Assembly (NCBI GenBank): GCA_905331475.1 | Contig: CAJNYU010002094.1 | Location: forward strand, 79,092-143,091 | Direction of reading: 5' to 3' | Source of the DNA: Rotaria socialis | Taxonomy: Eukaryota; Rotifera; Eurotatoria; Philodinida; Philodinidae | Length of the DNA: 64,000 nt | In this document: positions 1 through 13,530 of the stretch, in pieces | Layout of the letters: each line of letters opens with the position of its first letter | Position numbering within the stretch: position 1 is the stretch's first letter | Notes under the pieces: model-generated | Databases searched by the model: none | What the model saw: the letters and a program-made list of their open reading frames with translations, nothing else | What the model was told of the DNA's origin: nothing | Program-made: the position numbers and the translations under genes

Positions 1-1405
1 ATAGCATTACCTGGTGTTTTCTCATTACCTTGAGCATAAACCATGAAATATGACCCTTCATCACGATTTGCACCCAATAAAATTGGACACTTCTATATAT
101 ATATATATATATATGTACAAATATTCAAATAAGATAATAATAAAAAAAAGGAACTGAAGACATATAGAAAGCACAAGAATATAACTCAACCTTAAAATTT
201 CCAGTTTTAAGCATTGTTAATGGATTTTGAGGTAAAAATGTGCCATCAACAACAGGCATGAGAAGAAAAAACATTGGACCCCCATCTTGAATTGTATATT
301 CAGCATTTGTTATATAGGCATAATGATCTTCATTAAGAATCGGATAATTAGTTGCACATTCAAACATAACTTCAACATCATCAACATTTGGTCCACGCTG
401 ACAAACTTCAGGAATTTTATCACGTTCATCACGATAGTGTTCATCGGATAGACGCTTTGTTACGAGTGAATAAAATTCATTTAAATATTTGTGTGATCGT
501 CTACGTCCTTCTTGAGCTGTTATATATGCCCAAGTGCATGTTGGCCCTCCGCTCTCTAGAATACCATTAGAGAACAAAGCTCGACTACGAGGTGATAATA
601 AATGAAAGCCAACGGCTACAGCACCAGCTGATTCACCGAATAAAGTAATTCGTTGACTATCACCATCAAAATAAACTATATTATGATGTATCCATTCTAA
701 AGCAAGAACTTGATCATATAAACCTTGATTACCTTAAAAAACAAGAGCGACAAGAAAAATGGATTGAAGTGTGTTTTTCCTACGTCTTTCTAAATCAATT
801 CTCTTACCAGGTGCATCTGGTCTATCAAGAAATAAGAATCCCAAACTTTGCAAACGATATTGCATAGAAACAACAATAACATTATTTGTAGCAGCCAATA
901 TTCTTCCATCGTACAGATCAATTGCACTTGAACCGGTTACAAAAGCTCCACCATAAATCCAAACAAGAACAGCCATTGGTTGTGTTGGCTGTATATTACT
1001 AACCGGTGCCCATATATTTAAATATAGACAATCTTCACTGCAATTTGTAACTGGTGACCAAATTTTTTCTGCTTCAAGATTATAGACAATTTGTTCTGTT
1101 TGCCAACAAGTTGCTGGAAAATGTATTGTATCAAGTATACCTGACCATGGTTCAACACGTTCGGGAGCTTTAAAGCGACGTTGTCCTACAGGTGGTTTAG
1201 CAAATGGAATGCCAAGCCAAGCACGAACATGGTGAAGACGTCGTGAATCCGATGTATAAAAATGTGAGTCAAAACCACGAACACGTCCAGAATTAGTTGA
1301 ACGAACAAGTGGATCAGTTGATGAAGAAGAAGAAGAAGAAAAGGAGGAGAAGAAGGATAAATTAAAAATATACATGATTAAAATTAAGATAAATCGACGG
1401 TTCAT
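1..1405 (-). CDS. Cholinesterase-like type-B carboxylesterase (partial, C-terminus off the left edge)
   Basis: This encodes a secreted or membrane-attached serine hydrolase of the cholinesterase branch, expected to hydrolyse choline esters. Seen: an N-terminal hydrophobic signal-like segment followed by a poly-Ser run; the EDCLYLN motif; an oxyanion-hole GG in WIYGGAF; the nucleophile elbow FGESAGA; and the second catalytic residue in ANRDEGSYF. A Trp lies 8 residues before SEDCLYLN (KIW), where acetylcholinesterases carry the choline-binding Trp, and another follows in the TCTWA segment. Exons join as 1405-808, 732 to about 192, and about 91 to 1. The introns (807-733, 75 bp, and one of about 100 bp with an AT run) have GT-AG ends. 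The catalytic His would lie beyond base 1. The start at 1405 gives a better signal peptide than the in-frame ATG at 1435. Family is secure; substrate is inferred. Confidence 0.87.
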
Positions 1406-4400
1406 GATTATTGATATTGACAAGCATACCGTCAAGCGACGCTTGCCGTTGAAACAGTCGACGAAGAATCATGAGACGACAATTGCATCGACGGTTGACT
1501 TCAATTTTGTCTTGATAGCAATTTTCCAATGATAAAAATAATATGATACGATAGTTCGGTTTGTTCTAATAGAATAATATGATTAGAGAGCAATGTTAGT
1601 GATGTTACTTGTCCCAATCTTCGTCGTCCTTCTAGTAATACACAAACATAAGAACACTTGTTATACATTGATATTCTCGTTGATGAGTGCACATTAACTC
1701 AATGTGCAACAACGTCGAAAATAGATTAGTTAATAAGTGAAAATAGGAAATTGAACATATAGGAAATTTTATTTTTTATTTTAGTCGACTAGTACAAAAT
1801 CCTTTGTTAATGAATTCATTCAATATTGTCAATATATTCTAAAAGGAAAGGGAATTGTTTTTTTGTATTCTTCTTTTCGATTTTAAAATCTAAGAAGCTT
1901 AGATATGAATTAAATTAATGTACAATCTGAAATTATTCTATGTACCTAATTTTTCAATGACACAAAGACAGGGAGAGAGAGAGAGAGAGAGAAAAACCGA
2001 TAAAAAAAGTTCTAATCACCATTTTAATTAGTCTGTCAAGCATATGAATATCTATGTGTTTATTTCCATGATAAAAAAAAAAGTGGTAGAGAGACAGAGA
2101 AGGAGAGAGAAAAATCTATATTATAACGGTAGCAATAGCAGGACCACTGCTTACAAAAAGAACGGATGAAAAGAACGGAATTGAATGCGAGTGGCTCTTC
2201 CGCAGTGTAAGAACAAATAACAAGAGACTTCGTTTCTTATTCTCTATCATTTTTCTTCAAGCGCCCTTACTTATGCAGAATTATACACCTAGGCATCTAC
2301 ATTAACAATAGTTAGATATATGATATAGTAAAAGGACTAAACAATTCTTTTATTTTACCTGGTAAACTATTAATATGAATGTCATGCTATCATGATTCTT
2401 TCGAGGTCTTCCTATCTCACTTCTTCTCTTTCTCTTTCTCTTTCTCAATGCTTATAATTCAGTTTTTCTTTGCCCTTCTTACGTTCATGTAGATCGAATT
2501 CTTAATTCTGATGATGCGACGATGATATTTCCTCTTCCGAGAAGAGTTTTCTCTTTTTCTCACACTGTTCTATCGTCATCATCATCATCGTCGTCGTCGT
2601 CGTCGTCTTTTTGTCTACTTGATTGCATTTCTCTGCGTTTGTTATACGATTTGTTCCAGTGCACCCTTTCATGCTTTTTAGTTGACTTGTCTTACTATAC
2701 GATGTTATTGAAAAAAAATGAAAGAAGATTCATCTAGTCTCTCTATTTACTGTTGATCTTCATACACTCAAAGAAATATAAGAGCGAATGCTAGTGAATG
2801 AGCATAGAAGCGAAATAAATATAATTATACAGTTGTTATATAGCGTGTGGTTATAAGAAAATACTACTTAGCAACTTGACAAAATAGGAATGTAGAGACC
2901 TATTTCATTACACAGAAGAAGACTTTCTTTTATGTAAAAATGGAAATGAAAAGGAAAAATTATTGATGGTTTTTATTGCCGTAGGGTTCAAACGGACGAC
3001 ATCGACAAACATACATCCGGCAAGATAACTATTTATTATATGTATGTTAACGAAGCGGCAATGAAGGCCCGCAAGAAAATGAACAGAATAGTGGTGTTTT
3101 TTTGTAGCGTTCAAATCAAAATAATTGATTCAAGGGTATTTTTATTCAAAAATTAAACAAACAAGCAAGCGGCAAAGTGCATGATTTATTTGAATTTCTT
3201 TATCGGTAAAAAGCCATTTGCCGTCTGCCTTAATTTTAAAATATACAATGGTTGTTTCTTATCAATAGATCTCATTTTCTTTCTTTCAGTTTTTTTTTCT
3301 AGAAAGTTTATCTACACAATATTCGTCTGTTGTATTAGGTTTGTTGTATATACAAGAAATGTATGATTGTCTTTACTTAGTTGGAAAATTCAATGATTGC
3401 TTTTTTGCACCGGAGGAAAAAAGATATGGAATTATGTGATCGTTAAAAATTAACTTTGATTGTTTTCGAGATTGATTACTGGAAATAATTATATGAATGG
3501 AAAACTAAAATGCTAAACATCTAGAAGAATTTTTATATATATGCAAATAAATTACTATATTAATACATTGAAGAAGAACAGACGATTTCTTTGCAAGCCA
3601 GAGAAAAACTTAAAAGAATACTTGTATAAAAACATAGCAATCTAGTTAACTAGAATTTACAATCATAATTAATAATATTAATATAAATTAAAAAATTGGT
3701 AACAAGTGATACATAAGCAATGAGGCACTGCTAGACTTTCTCTATAGAAAACTTCTTGAAACATTATTCTTTAGCAAACAGCTTATAGGGAATTTTTTGT
3801 TCTAAAAAAGTTCAAATCAATTATTCAATAAACATAATTTTGTCATACACTAAAAACAAAACAAATATGAGAAGATCAAAGTTAGAAGAATTGACATGAT
3901 AATTAAAAGATTCATTTCAATTAGTTGTATTAGAATCTCTTTCTCTAATTCGATATATCTTTTGATTGGAAGACCTTATTGTTTCAAAAGTTAATTAAAT
4001 ATGAAAAAATTTTTATCAAAAAATCATTTATTGATTTCCATTCAGTTTTTTTTTCAGTCAATTAACGCGTCGATGTGCTTATCTAGTATTTCAAAAAGTG
4101 TTATGAAACCATTTCAATGGATAGTTTCCTATGAATTCAATGTATTTCGGCTAGCAATTTACACTGAATGATAAAAAATATGCTTTATTCATCGCTTAAA
4201 TCAAGTGAAAAAAGTAACTGTTGAGATATTGCTCAACAGGATTCTTCTAGTACGATGACTCAAACGTCAGTTTTACTATGAAACAGAATAATCAATTTTG
4301 GCATTCCCTTTTCTTTGTTGTGTTCTGTTGCATAAGAAATAAAAACATTGTTTTATTTTAATGAATCAATCAATATTCTTGAAGAAGGGAACATTTTCTA

Positions 4401-5241
4401 TATCCTTGTTGTTCGCTGAAATTCAGTTTTTACTAGATATGTTCAATAATTTAGAAACAAAAACCTGAACAAGATAGTCTTACTCTGAATAGATCATTGA
4501 TTGGATCAATTTATATTTGAAACTTTTCTCCTACAACGCAATATCTTTTGAGACTGACAATAAATATTTCTGATTGAAAATTAGGAGTGGAATCAGTCTA
4601 CTCTATCTTTCCCAATGATTTCTATCATGTATTATTTGAAGAAATTACATTCATGGTTCACTGTTTCTGAGATATTTCAGTTTATGTAATTGCTCTTCTT
4701 TCCTGTCTTCGATACTTGTCAGTAATTTGACAGCACCGATATTAAAAATGGATAAGCCATTAACTCACTACAGAATTTACTCTCGCATCTCACAGACTTA
4801 TTTTTCCAACCAGTATTTATAGCAACTTTTATTTCGTCTCTATAATTTATTTTTTCAGACCTTGCTTGTTCTATCAACTATTTTAAAGTAGAAAACCTTG
4901 TTCAATCAATTATATATAAATATATGTTTTTTCCACTGTCGATTTTACAATAACAATGTACAAGCATTTTGTTCTTGCAGCATAATAACAAAGTGAAAAA
5001 GAAATGTTTCACATTATTTCACTGGTCAGTCATATAACTGTAAGACATGTTTGTGCGTCTCTATCCATTACATTAAAACAACAAGAAGAGAAAAAGAATG
5101 AAGAAAAAAAAAGTATTTCACATTTGTACTAATGTCATTTGAAATCAATGCCAAATATTCACACATAAAACAAAAAGGTGGAGACCATCATCAGTAAACT
5201 TCTGTAGAAGAATCGTTGACAAAGAAAAATTATCAATCGAA
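1406..5241. other. Intergenic stretch, no supported gene
   Basis: About 3.8 kb between the divergently placed cholinesterase and the 364-residue protein gene. It is AT-rich with many stops in all frames. It holds simple repeats: (GA)n near 1975-1992 and a TCA/TCG run near 2577-2608. The few short open frames are low-complexity and have no recognisable motif. The first few hundred bases above 1405 probably contain the cholinesterase promoter and 5' leader, but no element can be pointed to. Confidence 0.6.
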
Positions 5242-6336
5242 ATGAAACATGCAGTCGAAGATGGTGTTCTTCAAACAAATCTTTTACAAGCGTTTCAAAA
5301 AAATAAAATAATACAAGGAAAATTAAATGAACGTCAACGTTCATACTATGTAGAATTAATTAAAGATATGCAAGATTACAAATTAAAAGAAAAGTTAAAT
5401 AAAGAATTATTATATACATGGAAAAAAGAAAGTTATGTTCGACAATTAAAAAAAAATTTACAAGACTATGAACGCAAACGTTTTGGTGTGAGAGATGCTT
5501 ATTATGAATATCAAGCAAGAAATTTAGATTCTATCATATCTGGTCAACAAGGTCTTGTTATACCACCGAGAGAAGAAGAACGTCGTTTAAACGTGAATAC
5601 AAAATTTCGTCAATTTCTTGACGAACATCCACTGAAAACGTCAGCATCAATGCGTGTGGTTCAATCAGCTAATCTAGTTAAGAATATTAAAGGAAAACCA
5701 GAGAAAAAAGAAGAAGAAGATGTTCTTGCTGTTGAAGAAACATGGAAACAAATTCATGCACAATCAGCTATAGGTTTACGAAGAAAACGACCAAAATTTT
5801 TGCCAACACTTCAACGTTCATCGACAATGGATGAAATTAGACGAAATAAAACTTTTAATAAATCTCTTATTCCACCCACTGTAGCTGTTGTAGCTAGTGT
5901 AATAGTTACAACAACACCAGAATTAGTTAATGTTACATTAGAGGACAAAGATCAAGCTGCATTATTACCATTAAAAGCATCACCTGTCCATGCGACAATG
6001 ATTGAAGGTGTTGAACCAGTATTGATTACGTCTCAGACATTAGAAAAACAAACTCGAGCTGATCTTGTGACAATGCGTAGTGTACGACGACCACAAAAAA
6101 ATCCAATAGATTTAAATATGACCTTCGAATCACGAAAACGTATTTATCAAATAAATAAACGTGTTTATAATTATCAATTGTGTCACCGTAAATGTGCTTT
6201 ACAATATAATGCACGATTTGATCGACAAGAACCAACTAATCCAGCTGATGATGAGGAAAATTTACTTATCGAAATGAGTGAAACTAATCGACGAAGATAT
6301 GAAGATAGACATCAATCGGATAAAGTTTTTATTTAA
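5242..6336 (+). CDS. Unrecognised charged, helical protein (364 residues, single exon)
   Basis: Function not recognised. One uninterrupted frame starts at an ATG in an A-rich context and ends in TAA. An AATAAA signal follows at about 6486. The N-terminal 120 residues are rich in Lys, Arg, Glu, Gln and Tyr with heptad-like spacing (NERQRSYYVELIKDMQDYK, KKNLQDYERKRFG), suggesting a coiled coil. The middle is basic and Ser/Thr-rich, and the C-terminal part again has Arg/Tyr-rich helical stretches. No signal peptide, membrane segment or catalytic motif is visible. The composition resembles cytoskeletal or ciliary coiled-coil proteins, but that is only an impression. Base composition and codon use match the neighbouring genes, so I consider it a real gene. 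Confidence 0.75.
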   Translation: MKHAVEDGVLQTNLLQAFQKNKIIQGKLNERQRSYYVELIKDMQDYKLKEKLNKELLYTWKKESYVRQLKKNLQDYERKRFGVRDAYYEYQARNLDSIISGQQGLVIPPREEERRLNVNTKFRQFLDEHPLKTSASMRVVQSANLVKNIKGKPEKKEEEDVLAVEETWKQIHAQSAIGLRRKRPKFLPTLQRSSTMDEIRRNKTFNKSLIPPTVAVVASVIVTTTPELVNVTLEDKDQAALLPLKASPVHATMIEGVEPVLITSQTLEKQTRADLVTMRSVRRPQKNPIDLNMTFESRKRIYQINKRVYNYQLCHRKCALQYNARFDRQEPTNPADDEENLLIEMSETNRRRYEDRHQSDKVFI

Positions 6337-9300
6337 ATATGATTGTATTTTTTTAAATGACAAATATATTCTAATGTCAGTTATTTTGACATACGAATAC
6401 AACGGTGTAATAGTAATATTGAACATACCGACATAAACAAAACAAAAAATACTCATGGAGCCATTTTTATGCATAAACATTTTAAATAAAGATTACACCA
6501 TCATATATATATATATATAATGATTCATTTCTGGTGTGTTTAATGAACCATTGAAAGTAGGAAATCAAACCGGATATATTTAATCATTTTTTTCTTTATT
6601 TAGCTAAAAACAATTAAATATTATAGTCATTCACTCAAAGAAAGTTTCTCCTTTCCGATGACTTACAAGTCAATTTTTTTGGAATTTGAAAAAAAAAATT
6701 TTGCTTGTCAAAATAGATATGAATTGTTTAAAAATACATCAAGTATGAAAATAGAACTAAATCATCTTGTTCTGTAGTATCTTTTTGTGATATTTTCTTG
6801 TGTTTTACTACGCAAACACTTCGAAGAAAGTTAAAGTCGAAACAAATAGTAACGCTAGTAACATCGGAAAGAAGCGAGTACATCAACAATTTTATAAATC
6901 ATTGTTTAAACAAATACTACAGACAATATGACTAATGTAGTGAAACTTATTAATCGATCAAATGAGTTCTATTATGAAAAATTATTAGTAAGAATATTAA
7001 GTCTATTTAGTGAATTGTGATTTCTATAGAATGTATAGTTGAGAATCATTTATTCTCTGATCTACACACATAAACTTTTCTTTGGTATAGCCATGAATGA
7101 AAATCATGAAAATTAAAGCATGTTACATTCTAGATGACAGTTTTTCATCTACACAAATGAATCAGCAACGGAAAATATTTATTTTATGTTCACATGAAAT
7201 ATTTATCATACCTTGTTCATATGAATGTTTTTAGACGAAGTATGCCAGATGAATGCATAGAAAAACTTCTTATTTTGATTCCGAAAATTGAATATCTAAA
7301 TGTAAGATACGATTTTAGGTAGAAATGCTCACAGATCTATATGACGAAAGGCACTTATGTCTGTAGGAGTACATGATTTTCTAAAATCAGAAATTGAAAA
7401 ATATGTGTGCCGACGTAATTTATGTTTGTAAGAATTTAAAATATCGTTATTTTTATCTCTGTTCAATATGATCAATTCAAATTGTACGATGAAATTATTT
7501 CTTGTAGTATCATAATAAGTCAAGTTCATCGTTGAATGCTTCTTGTTATATTGATTACGATTAGTGAATATGGATTAGTATTGAATTGATATTTTAGTTG
7601 TGAATAATACCGAGTAAAATAATCTCTGAATTAATCTACTAATGATATACTATTTAAGGACGCATATACGCCAGTATGTTAGCATGATTCGCTTCGTTCA
7701 TATTGCGTCATGTCTCTATCCAAATCCAGATGATACGGTCGAAGCACAGAAAATCGCCAACATTACAACGCAATACTCGTGTATGTTTTTATTCAGTGCA
7801 AAACTCCAATCAATTCACTGGAGCAAATTGTTTTCTGTGTTAAAAGTGGGGATATTAGAACTTTCAATTATCGCCTCTCTACTTTTGCTTTTTTAATATT
7901 TATTCTTGTAAAAAATTCAATGGTACATCCCATGTAAAAAAATTTAGGGCAGAAATCAGATTAAAATCGATTGAAAAATGATTGAAAATCGATTATAATC
8001 GATGCAAAGCGAAGAAAATTCCTTAAAAATGTTGCCATTTTTCATGTACGAAAATCGATTATAATCGATTTTTTTCATGAATTTTTAATCGATTATAATC
8101 GAAAATAATAGGAATAATCGATGAAAATTTTGTTTTTTGGATTATTTTTGATTATAATCGATTCCCAATCGATTAAAAATCGACTAAAGGTGTATGATTA
8201 CAATCGATTTTAATCTGATTTCTACCCTAAATTTTTTTACATGGGATATTTTGAAGAGAAAAAATTCAATTTCTGTACTTGATGTTGCTATACGATTGTA
8301 CATGGGGGAACTTCATTCGAACATTCGTGCCCATTCGAACAATTTGGAATGAGTTTTCCCCCCTTTCGTTAAACTAATGAGCTATGACAAGCAGAATATC
8401 AAATATGAGTAAGTGGAATACCTGTGAACCAGCAAAATAGACAATTCTTAGCCAGTTTTTCACATAGTTGCAATTCAATATCTTTTGTATATCATATCGA
8501 TGAAATTAAAATCATCTAATTTGATAACAAAAAAAAAGAAAACAGATTTCAAGTCTTTAGAAAGGAAGCAATTGACGTAGTACTCAAGTTTCCATATAGT
8601 TGTATTGGTGGTCTCTCATAGGTGCAGAGTGAATTCTTAGTATTGAGATATCAAATAAATGGCTAATCATTTTTTTAGAATCTATAATAAATATTGATTT
8701 TGGAAAATGTTGAATTTATATTTTGAAAGAAGATTAATCGCAAAATTTGATTGACAAAACTATATATATTTGAAAAAGAGATGTTATACAAAGCATTTCA
8801 CATTTTTTAATGTAATTATTATACAGTCTTTCAAGACAAACGAGTTTTAAAAATTCAACTCCTTGTATATATGTTTAACAAAATAATTAAGCGTCATTTT
8901 TAAAAGTTTTATTTTAGTTAGATATTAATATCTATGTCTAGGATAAATTATGTACGATTGATTATACTCACAAGAATCCGGAAAACAGTAGAAAGTCTCA
9001 AACAGAAATAATAATATCTAAATGAATTCAATAGTTGAATTTACGAGTTTTCTTCTGAAAATAATCATAATCGAACAGAACCGGTGTTTGCACATAATCA
9101 TCATAACTAATAGTAATATTCAAGTTTCTGATATTTGCAAGATTTTCTCACCCGGAAACTCACGAAGCTGGAAGTCAGAAAAATTGATCATAATTAGTAT
9201 AAAAGAAATCTAATTATTTTAAGCCGATATCACTAAAATATACTTCGAATGTGAATTGCGAATTCTCTGTAACCTATTTTTAAGTTATACTCACTTTGAT

Positions 9301-12300
9301 AATCTTAATTTGTCGTTTTTATACTATATTATCTAACAGTAAGTATTACAGTTATGAACTGAAGATATTCAAATGGAGGTTAATTCAGATGGGTGAGCTT
9401 AAAAAAATACTATCTTTATGATATACATATCTTATCGAAAGAAGCATAAACATTTTTTATTACTTCCAGTGAATATTGTCAAGCTTTTTATTCTGGCAAA
9501 TAGAGTTTCTTTTTTAGTTTCATATCGATATGAATAGAAATACTTGATATATTTTTATACGGAAGATGATTTCATTTTTATTTGAACATTTTATCTTATC
9601 AGTAATCGTTTTATTTCGAACGAATTCCATTGCTGAAACAATAGTTTGTTACTAGAAACGTCAATAATTTAAAATCAAGTAGCTATTCTAAATGCTAACA
9701 AAATCGAAGGCAAAGTGCAAAAAATAGTCCCTGATTTCCATTCCAGATAATGATGTTTTTCTCATTGATTCTGTATTTACAAATTGCTAGCACTTTGATG
9801 AATTGCTTTTTACGATATTTAATTATGAGTTATTTTCTATATTGTTGATCTACATACTATAAGAGCACAACGATAAAAATAACATAGTATACGCCAAAAT
9901 ATCGCTAAAAAATTGCTTTGGTAAACCACTAGAATGCTGAAAATTTGCCTTGTATACATCAACATCTGCAAATCGGAACATACTCAGTTGTTTTTGTCAA
10001 ATTTGTTCTCAAATAGTAGAAAGTAAAAAGTCCATTTTCGAGAAAACATGCAAGCTATTTTGCGTATAAGGGCTGAAACGATATCGAAATATGTGTCAAA
10101 GTACAGGTGAGTTTTTCAAGACAACCCACATGTACACAATCATACGATGTCGATGTATATATTTATTTTTTATTCTAGTTAAATTCATTACTCTGACTAG
10201 ATCATGAAAAAAAATGTTTGAAATTCAGAGACTACGAGAATTTCGTTTATTAAGATATTTGCCAAGTCCTATTAATTCATTTTATTTACATATAGACTGT
10301 GATTTAATATAAAATTGGCTAAACAAGACAAAATTTTACCATAGGATTCATTTGTATCACTCGATGATTGTGATGCTTGAGTAAGGAACGTCTTAAATGT
10401 TGAATATTCTAATTATTTTAATATGTATCTTCTACCCTCTTGGTAGTTCTACATTTTATTAATGTGTACAACTCTGGTGACAAAATTTAAATTCGCGGTT
10501 TTATGTTGTTGATCATCTAGGCTCACAATTAAAAACAAACTTTTCAATGTGTTTTGATGTTGTTATTATTAGTTGAATGGTTATTTTCAGGCACTTTCAT
10601 GTGACGTATAATTTTATCATTAACTAATGCAGTTGATTTGAGATCGATTTCATATTTATATTCTATAGCAATTAAGAAACTTCAATTATTTCAATTTTTT
10701 GAATAATATTAGCAATGTCGTTTTCTCTTGTTCAACCAATGAATATGAACGATTAGCATTGTGTCTAGATTTATTATTTGAATAGAAAACAAGCTGTTAT
10801 AACTAATATAGGACATAAAGCGGATGGTTATGGATTGATTGACAAGGCATTTCGCCATAGCGTACGGTATCCTTTTTTCCTTCTTGCAGAAAATGAGAGA
10901 CAAGCGGACTATTAACCTGCTTTTTTATCCGTATGCAGGATAGATTATTCATATGAGATTAAATTTCTATCTGAAGTCTAGAAAGTTTGTTAGATTGTCA
11001 GAGATTGACGAGAAAAATTATACGATATATATCTTGGTATTTATTGATTGCTTTTTTGGGTTTCTATTAGTCAAAGGATCTGCTGCGAAGTTTTGTTTTT
11101 CTTCAGTTTGGTATCAACATATAGTATATGTATTTCAGCATGACAATAGAAGCTACTAAGAGATTAGATGGTTTTTATGTGTTTTTTTCTCCTTGATTTA
11201 TCAGATAAACAATGTAAATGGATAGGTTCTTTCATAGTTTCCTTCATATTTATTGATTCATGACAAAAATAATGTCATCCATTTAAAAATCCGTCTAGAA
11301 TTTTGAACAGAAATTAAGCAATCAATTGTTATTTTTTTATTCTTAAATACGAACTCGTTTTTATACTTCAACTTTATTCACTTTAAAGCCATCTCTATAT
11401 CCTCTAGCATAGTGTTATTTTTCTTTTGCATTGATCTATAAAAACATGATATTGTCAACAGTATCCATCACCTCGACGTCGTCAAATGAGTCTTTTTTTA
11501 GATTTATTATATCGGTAGTATGCTACTTTCTGTTAACTATTCAGTGGGCCAATTGATGTCATTAGCTTAAAAATAAATTCATCGATAATAAACATAGTTT
11601 TACAAATTAACACAATTAGAAGGATATTTATGAAATATTCTACATCTCCGTCAACTTTTTCACCAATTAAAAACGAAAAATTAAACTAAGTATGATAACC
11701 ATAAAAAGAAATAGCGACTTTTTAAACGATTAAAAAACATATATTGCAGATATTTTCAAAAATTCAAACAAAATTTGATGAACAATAAATTCAAAAAATA
11801 CTTTTATCTATATGCGTATTCATCACAAAACAATTGATGCAAGAATTAAAATACCTGTCGGTGCCATTTAAATGGCATAATTTGTTTTCCTGAACTATGC
11901 TAGTGATTATATATAAATATATACACATATGTCATGTATATCAAGGTTAGATAAGCAGACTTCTGCGTGGGCACTTTGTCTTGTACACGCCATCAAGTTC
12001 GTTCATTAATATTGAAGGTGAAATACATCAACGTCATTATCTTCTCGTTATTTTTGTTGTTGTTGTAGTTTTTTTTCGAATACCAGTACTATGATTTATT
12101 TTTTCTTTCTAGACGATCTATCTTCAAGACAATATATAATTAACAGATGTTCAATAACAAGGACATTTATTTTCTCTTCTATCGATATTATTCATAAACG
12201 AAGAAAAGACAAGAATATTAGAATATTTCTCTAGAATGACATAAATTGAAAAGCTTTGGAAAATAGTAGCAGTGATGAATATACACTAAGTAGTCGAGCG

Positions 12301-13530
12301 AATATAAAATATGCTCTTGAAATTGAATAAAAACAATTTTTCATATTCATTAAAGACACACTCGTGGCAGGTGATGATATTCATATATGTATGTATATAT
12401 ATATTTATGTATAAATGCAAAACCAGAAAAAAGTTTCTTCTCCTTCTTTTTCCTTCTGTATACTTGTGTCTTATACCAATGTTGATATTTTTGTGGCCAT
12501 GTATATGAGACGACAAGCATTTGCACGTCTGTCCTTGATCGAATGCTTAGAAAAAGATCTAGATCCTTTTTTCTCTGCTACTTTGGTGCGTCAACATAAT
12601 AAGTAACAACTTTTCTTCTGTTTTTTTTTTCTTTCTTATATTTTTCCTTCGTAATTTTCATTACCAATTGTCGTATGAGCACAGTCTACCAGAAGCAGAA
12701 TCCAATTCTATACATAGATAGGCAACGATAGCATAATCAAAAGGACAGACGTTCCCACTCATTTTCTATGTATGTTGTCTTCTTTATGTATAGCACCCTA
12801 CTTTTTTCTTCTTCTTTCTTGCATGGTCAAATTCTGTGTGCACTTTATTTAACATCACTATACATCATATCGGGTGACGTGATGCCAATGTCACTCAAAA
12901 ATGTTGAATAGGTAATAGTAGTAGTAGTACCGATAAAAATTATTTACTTGTTTTAATCGGACTCAATATAAAAAAAAAACTTCCCTTACAGTAAGAGCCG
13001 CCAGGATTCGTGAGACATATGCATAATCTGACATATCAAGGTAGTTTTGTCTTCTGTTCTTTTTTTTTATACTAAATTATATTGAATAGCTGTTTTGCTC
13101 TCATCATTAAATAGATACTTTCTTTTATCGAATATTTGTAGTTAAGTACAAGCAAATAAAATTAAAATCGAAAAAGAAAAAACGAGAAGAATACAAAGGT
13201 GTGAAAAATGAAACATGCATTTCAATGAGCTTAAGAATAAGGTTACTACATGTCTCTTTTTATTTCTTTTCTTCTTTCATCTCTATAGGTATGTTTTCCG
13301 TGTCGAGTGTAAATGCAAGTATGATTAAGAAAGAACAGAAAAAAATTGATTGAAAATTTTTCTAGAGCTTCCGCATTGCAGCATAATTTTCGTTTTCTTT
13401 CGCCTCTTAACGCTACTGACTCGATTGTATTCGTGAGCAAGTCGATTCATTTGTTGGCAAACATTAATACGCCTTATATAGGATTTCAGAGGATCATCAT
13501 CGACACCTGTGATGCTCGTCGTCGTCGTCG
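6337..13530. other. Long gene-poor stretch containing a MITE-like element
   Basis: About 7.2 kb with no supported coding region. Short frames here (for example 7642-7896 +) lack motifs and flanking splice sites. The only distinct structure is the inverted-repeat element at 7927-8247, listed separately. Short trinucleotide runs occur near 12910-12930 (TAG) and 13508-13530 (TCG). The last few hundred bases may hold the promoter or a 5' exon of the gene that starts at 13531. Confidence 0.55.
7927..8247. mobile_element. MITE-like element with ~44-bp terminal inverted repeats and internal palindromes
   Basis: The left end (7927-7970) and right end (8204-8247) are near-perfect reverse complements with a single mismatch seen near the start of the arms; both begin ATCCCATG when read inward. 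The 321-bp element has no coding capacity. The interior repeats the perfect palindrome ATCGATTATAATCGAT at about 7988-8003 and 8054-8069, with near-complete copies at about 8088-8103 and 8150-8162, plus scattered ATCGATT words. A clear target-site duplication is not resolved from one copy. The structure fits a non-autonomous DNA transposon; the superfamily cannot be assigned. Confidence 0.8.

Noticed and set aside
7642..7896. 84-codon open frame on the plus strand
   Set aside because: No motif, no splice context, located in a long AT-rich spacer; chance frame.
7927..8247. CRISPR-like or operator-like repeat array
   Set aside because: The repeats are palindromes inside a single inverted-repeat element in a eukaryotic context, with irregular spacing and no spacers of uniform size.
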